NCBI RefSeq assembly: GCF_019879105.1
Contig: NZ_CP082249.1
Coordinates: 3,472,001-3,536,000 of the forward strand
DNA length: 64,000 nt
Direction: 5' to 3'
Origin: Natrinema sp. SYSU A 869
GTDB taxonomy: Archaea; Halobacteriota; Halobacteria; Halobacteriales; Natrialbaceae
Shown here: piece by piece, positions 63,336 to 64,000 of the stretch
How positions within the stretch are numbered: position 1 is the first letter of the stretch
Layout of the letters: the number at the start of each line of letters is the position of its first letter
Program-made: the position numbers and the translations under genes
The notes under the pieces: model-generated
What the model was told of the DNA's origin: nothing
The model's input: the letters and a program-made list of their open reading frames with translations, nothing else
Databases searched by the model: none

Positions 63336-63736
63336 GGTTTCAGTTGACAGGGAACGCGCAAAAAGGCCCCGGAACGGGCCGGAGATCGGTATCGGAATCG
63401 GACGTACACTACTGACCCGGTTTGTGAGACAGACGTGTGGGCTGCTATCGTGGTGGCTAGGTACCATACTCCCTAGCCGAGTTCTTACTCACGGACGTTT
63501 CGCGTCCGTCTGTTCACGGGCGTTCGGGACGCCGGAGACGTCGTCTCACGGGTGGAAACACCCGTTCGACCGCTCTCGGAAGCGATGGTTCCGCGGTCCA
63601 GCGTGCGCTACCGCGGTCGGTTTCTCGGTCCGATGCGAACCGCACACACTCCGCGACAGCTAGCCTCACAGTTCGGCCCGCGGTCAATACCGGCAGTTCG
63701 CGTACGTTTATTCGTCGCGGGAGCGAAGCCCAGTGC
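63336..63736. other. intergenic stretch, promoters only
   Basis: About 400 bases between divergent genes. The radB promoter lies next to 63360. A GTACGTTTATTCG element near 63700-63713 is the likely TATA box of the gene at 63737. Antisense and forward frames here are Arg/Ser-rich shadows; nothing else is recognised. Confidence 0.45.
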
Positions 63737-64000
63737 GTGATTGTCGTCGCCACGTCAGACTTCGAGGTGTACCACGGCGTCGTCAACGAGCTCCGCGACC
63801 GCGGAACGACGTTTACGACCGTCGAACCCGACGAGGACCTGCCGGAGCAGGCCACCGTCGTCGTCACCGGAGCCGGTCACACCGATACCTTCGCGGACGT
63901 GACGACGATCGTCGCCGATCCAGACGATCCTCGGCGTACAGTCGATCGGGCGCTGGCCGCGGTTCGCGGCGACGGCGGTCGAACGATCATCGGCGTCGAT
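63737..64000 (+). CDS. conserved archaeal protein, 5' part (RNase-H/RuvC-like fold possible)
   Basis: An open frame from GTG at 63737 to the window end (88 codons, no stop) reading MIVVATSDFEVYHGVVNELR, EPDEDLPEQATVVVTGAGHT and, at the edge, GGRTIIGVD. The last residues could be the first strand of an RNase-H/RuvC-type fold (IIGVD). A TTTATT box about 25-27 bases upstream supports a leaderless GTG start. The product is incomplete, so function cannot be judged. Confidence 0.62.
   Translation, partial: MIVVATSDFEVYHGVVNELRDRGTTFTTVEPDEDLPEQATVVVTGAGHTDTFADVTTIVADPDDPRRTVDRALAAVRGDGGRTIIGVD

Overview
The window looks like chromosomal DNA of a haloarchaeon, probably family Natrialbaceae (Natrinema/Haloterrigena-like; the placement is inference). 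The evidence is high GC with strongly acidic proteins, Tat-type lipoproteins, halobacterial small zinc-ribbon proteins, archaeal replication genes (rpa1-rpap1-rpe, radB), a class II ribonucleotide reductase, and TATA elements about 25-35 bases before many start codons, which implies mostly leaderless mRNAs. I see no transposase, prophage or CRISPR array.

Layout. 1-8.4 kb: the 5' end of aIF2-beta, small halobacterial proteins, a class III aminotransferase/Lrp regulator/APC permease cluster, a PGF-CTERM surface protein and a small winged-helix protein. 8.4-12.8 kb: a DEAH helicase with a DUF1998 tail behind an HhH plus RNase-H-fold exonuclease, like bacterial MrfAB, then a thioredoxin-like gene. 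13-20 kb: glutamine synthetase, a winged-helix protein, a Tat-exported SGNH hydrolase, a BrkB-type membrane protein and a frameshifted PH-like membrane protein. 20-24.2 kb: the single-strand DNA-binding operon rpa1-rpap1-rpe. 24.5-38.6 kb: a phosphate-uptake island with an AbrB-PhoU regulator, pstS1-C1-A1-B1-phoU, a lone pstS2, pstS3-C2-A2-B2 and a further PhoU. 38.6-43.9 kb: a blue-copper lipoprotein and an etfB-etfA-fixCX electron-transfer operon. 44-47.6 kb: a bactofilin-like protein, small proteins, tRNA-Leu and a frameshifted VTT/DedA-family membrane protein. 47.7-51.5 kb: a small zinc-finger protein and nrdJ. 51.5-56 kb: a small membrane protein and the trpD-F-E-G operon, with trpG frameshifted. 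56-57 kb: tRNA-Val followed by degenerate hairpin copies of its own 3' end. 57-64 kb: an AEC transporter, a second BrkB protein, a CAP-domain protein, a lycopene-cyclase-domain protein, a CBS protein with an HPF-like tail, radB and a partial gene.

The strongest non-genic signals are four. First, pstS1 and pstS2 share a promoter block with fixed spacing. Second, four copies of an 80-84 bp palindromic MITE-like element are scattered through intergenic DNA. Third, a hairpin array lies downstream of tRNA-Val. Fourth, three genes carry four frameshifts, every one consistent with a missing base, at least three of them next to C/G runs, which suggests consensus errors rather than real gene loss.
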